Shown: in pieces, positions 62,689 to 64,000 of the stretch
Layout: every line of letters starts with the position of its first letter
Numbering within the stretch: position 1 is the stretch's first letter
Assembly: GCF_003318275.1 (NCBI RefSeq)
Contig: NZ_QOCH01000015.1
Location: 531,608-595,607 of the forward strand
DNA from: Marinobacter sp. F3R11
GTDB taxonomy: Bacteria; Pseudomonadota; Gammaproteobacteria; Pseudomonadales; Oleiphilaceae
Direction of reading: 5' to 3'
DNA: 64,000 nucleotides
Translations under genes and position numbers: made by a program
The notes under the pieces: generated by a model
The model's database searches: none
The model's input: the letters and a program-made list of their open reading frames with translations, nothing else
Told to the model about the DNA's origin: nothing

Positions 62689-63153
62689 GTGAAAATCGGA
62701 GAGCTTGCAAAAATCTCGGCCGTACCCGTGGAAACCATTCGGTACTACGAAAAAATCCGCCTACTTCCTGAGCCGGACCGCGATACCAATGGTTACCGGA
62801 CTTATCGTAACTCGCACCTGGGCCGCCTTTTGTTTATCAAACGCTGCCGCAGCCTTGATATGGCTCAGGATGAAATACGCGAACTGATCCGGCTTTCAGA
62901 AACTCCGGAAGCCGATTGTCAGGAAGTAAATGCCCTTCTGGCCCGTCACCTGAGCCATGTGCGCGAGCGCCTGGAAGAGCTTGCGGGCCTAGAAAAGAAC
63001 CTGCAACAACTGCAAAAAGCCTGCTCAGATGCCGGCACAGTGCAGGAGTGCGGCATTCTTGACGGACTCAACACCGAAATAGAGGGCCTGAAATCCAGGA
63101 ACAGCAGCCATGAAAATCACGTTCCGGGTACCCACAGGCCGGGTAAAACCTGA
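62689..63153 (+). CDS. MerR family Pb(II)/Cd(II)-type metal regulator
   Basis: A 154-residue MerR regulator. The N-terminal helix-turn-helix is VKIGELAKISAVPVETIRYYE. Three cysteines at 77, 112 and 121 have spacings 35 and 9, as in PbrR/CadR/ZntR-type sensors of divalent heavy metals. I use GTG 62689 with AGAGG upstream, which gives the normal family length; a longer frame from 62593 adds 32 residues. The cation transporter gene follows, behind a MerR operator. Confidence 0.9.
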   Translation: MKIGELAKISAVPVETIRYYEKIRLLPEPDRDTNGYRTYRNSHLGRLLFIKRCRSLDMAQDEIRELIRLSETPEADCQEVNALLARHLSHVRERLEELAGLEKNLQQLQKACSDAGTVQECGILDGLNTEIEGLKSRNSSHENHVPGTHRPGKT

Positions 63154-63180
63154 GGCGCTACTAAAATCTCCCATCGAGTG

Positions 63181-63211
63181 TTGACCCTGTAGTAACTAGA
63201 GGGTTTCTAAT
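63181..63211 (+). promoter_or_regulatory. MerR-type promoter and operator of the cation transporter
   Basis: A -35 TTGACC (63181-63186) and -10 TCTAAT (63206-63211) are separated by 19 bases, the long spacer typical of MerR-activated promoters. Between them lies an inverted repeat with halves ACCCTGTAGT and ACTAGAGGGT around a central A (63184-63204, 9 of 10 pairs). It closely resembles recalled PbrR/CadR operators. Confidence 0.8.
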
Positions 63212-63238
63212 ACAGACAGACTCGTATTGGAGGTGTTT

Positions 63239-63886
63239 ATGGCATGCAGTTGCTCTGGTCCCGAACCGCAATCCCCGGCTCCGGGTTTTCGTCGCGCACT
63301 CTGGATAGCATTGTGGGTAAACCTGGCCATGTTTTTTGTGGAAGGCATCGCCAGCCTGCAATCCGGCTCTGTGTCGCTGATGGCTGATGCCATCGACTTC
63401 TTTGGTGACAGTGCCAACTATATTCTGTCTCTTTCTGTACTCTCGATGGGCATGCTCTGGAGAGGCCGCGCCGCCATGGTGAAAGGCCTTACCATGACAG
63501 CCTTCGGAATAGCTGTCTGGGCCCGGGCCATCTGGGTAATGGAGCAAGGCACCATCCCGGAACCCATGACTATGGGGACAGTTGGCATGCTGGCGCTGGC
63601 CGCCAACGTCAGCGTTGCAGTTATGCTGTTCCGGTTTCGCAGCGGTGATTCCGACATGCGCTCGGTATGGCTATGCAGCCGCAACGATGCCATCAGCAAC
63701 CTGGCGGTAATGGCCGCAGCCCTCGGAGTTTTTGGTACAAACAGCGCCTGGCCGGACCTGATAGTCGCCGCCATTATGGGCTCTCTGGCAATCACAGCAG
63801 GAATCAGCGTTGTGCGCCATGCCCGCACCGACATCTCTGAAGCCAGAAGCCGGATCGCTAACGCCGCAGAGGCCAAATGTCCCTGA
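63239..63886 (+). CDS. Cation transporter (CDF-like), target of the MerR regulator
   Basis: A 215-residue membrane protein with about five or six helices. It has the CDF-type second-helix motif EGIASLQSGSVSLMADAIDFFGD, with metal-binding-type Asp residues, and a Cys-containing start ACSCSG. It lacks the C-terminal cytoplasmic domain of larger CDF proteins. Likely exports a heavy-metal cation (Pb, Cd or Zn). The ATG has GGAGG 5 bases upstream. Controlled by the adjacent MerR protein through the promoter described. Confidence 0.85.
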   Translation: MACSCSGPEPQSPAPGFRRALWIALWVNLAMFFVEGIASLQSGSVSLMADAIDFFGDSANYILSLSVLSMGMLWRGRAAMVKGLTMTAFGIAVWARAIWVMEQGTIPEPMTMGTVGMLALAANVSVAVMLFRFRSGDSDMRSVWLCSRNDAISNLAVMAAALGVFGTNSAWPDLIVAAIMGSLAITAGISVVRHARTDISEARSRIANAAEAKCP

Positions 63887-63906
63887 TCTGCACAAACGCT
63901 GTATAG

Positions 63907-64000
63907 CTATAAGACCAGTGAAATCATTACTGGAATAAACGCCAGCGCAAAAAGAGTGGTCAGCAATACTGTTCCAGCCGCCTGTCGTGGAGAAGTGTCC
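63907..64000 (-). CDS. C-terminal end of a leftward membrane protein (cut by window edge)
   Basis: The minus strand shows an open frame from the window edge to TAG at 63907, giving 30 residues: a short basic segment (SPRQAAG) then a single long hydrophobic helix ending VMISLVL. This is how many polytopic transporters end, for instance AEC family carriers. Family is a guess. It is convergent with the cation transporter. Confidence 0.45.
   Translation of the reverse strand, partial: DTSPRQAAGTVLLTTLFALAFIPVMISLVL

Noticed and set aside
1..64000. tRNA, rRNA, CRISPR array, insertion sequence or prophage
   Set aside because: I looked for regular repeats, transposase or integrase motifs and RNA-gene signatures and saw none; all long frames belong to ordinary chromosomal families.

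Overview
The window looks like a chromosomal segment of a marine, nitrate-respiring gammaproteobacterium, most likely Marinobacter or a close relative. This is inferred from family content, not from a database match: a bacterial wax ester synthase/DGAT, the gene order narXL-narK-narGHJI-ppiC next to dnr and nosRZDFYL, and a BCCT osmolyte transporter. Coding density is high. I see no rRNA, tRNA, CRISPR array, transposase or phage gene.

Left part (1-14.5 kb, mostly housekeeping): the first codons of a leftward gene, two lipoproteins (YcfL-like, COG3014-like), a D-2-hydroxyacid dehydrogenase, thiopurine methyltransferase, the prkA-yeaH-spoVR stress operon, a PhoPQ-like two-component system with a PepSY gene and a divergent second PepSY gene, lrgAB, and WS/DGAT.

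Central part (14.5-49.4 kb, anaerobic respiration): nsrR with ybaN; moaA for molybdenum cofactor; an unassigned flavoprotein and ThDP-enzyme pair; nosRZDFYL for N2O reduction; two small genes and dnr; the nitrate reductase operon narK-narGHJI-ppiC with divergent narXL; ubiT, ubiU and ubiV for O2-independent ubiquinone synthesis; a ferric-reductase-like flavocytochrome; a nitrate-sensing-type chemoreceptor; and hemN for O2-independent haem synthesis. Candidate FNR/DNR boxes (TTGAT-N4-ATCAA) and NarL 7-2-7 palindromes lie upstream of several of these genes and tie them into one oxygen- and nitrate-responsive regulon. No nirS/nirK or norBC is present, so nitrite and NO reduction must be encoded elsewhere or be absent.

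Right part (49.4-60.5 kb): a long rightward gene series that I cannot assign to a described pathway. It encodes a sulfonate/nitrate-type ABC importer whose binding protein ends in a NosL-like segment, a HutC-type GntR regulator, an AprA-like flavoprotein with a short AprB-like ferredoxin, a HEAT-repeat protein, a 7Fe ferredoxin, a DUF971 protein, a YeiH/TauZ-like exporter, ferredoxin-NADP reductase and an Mrp/ApbC Fe-S carrier. A sigma-54-like promoter precedes it, and perfect hairpins fill three of its longer gaps. It reads as an import, ferredoxin-linked redox and export module for a small anion, possibly an organosulfur compound. It is the best candidate for an undescribed system here.

Right edge: universal stress protein, BCCT transporter, a Pb/Cd-type MerR regulator and its target cation transporter with a textbook MerR promoter, and the C-terminal end of a leftward membrane protein.
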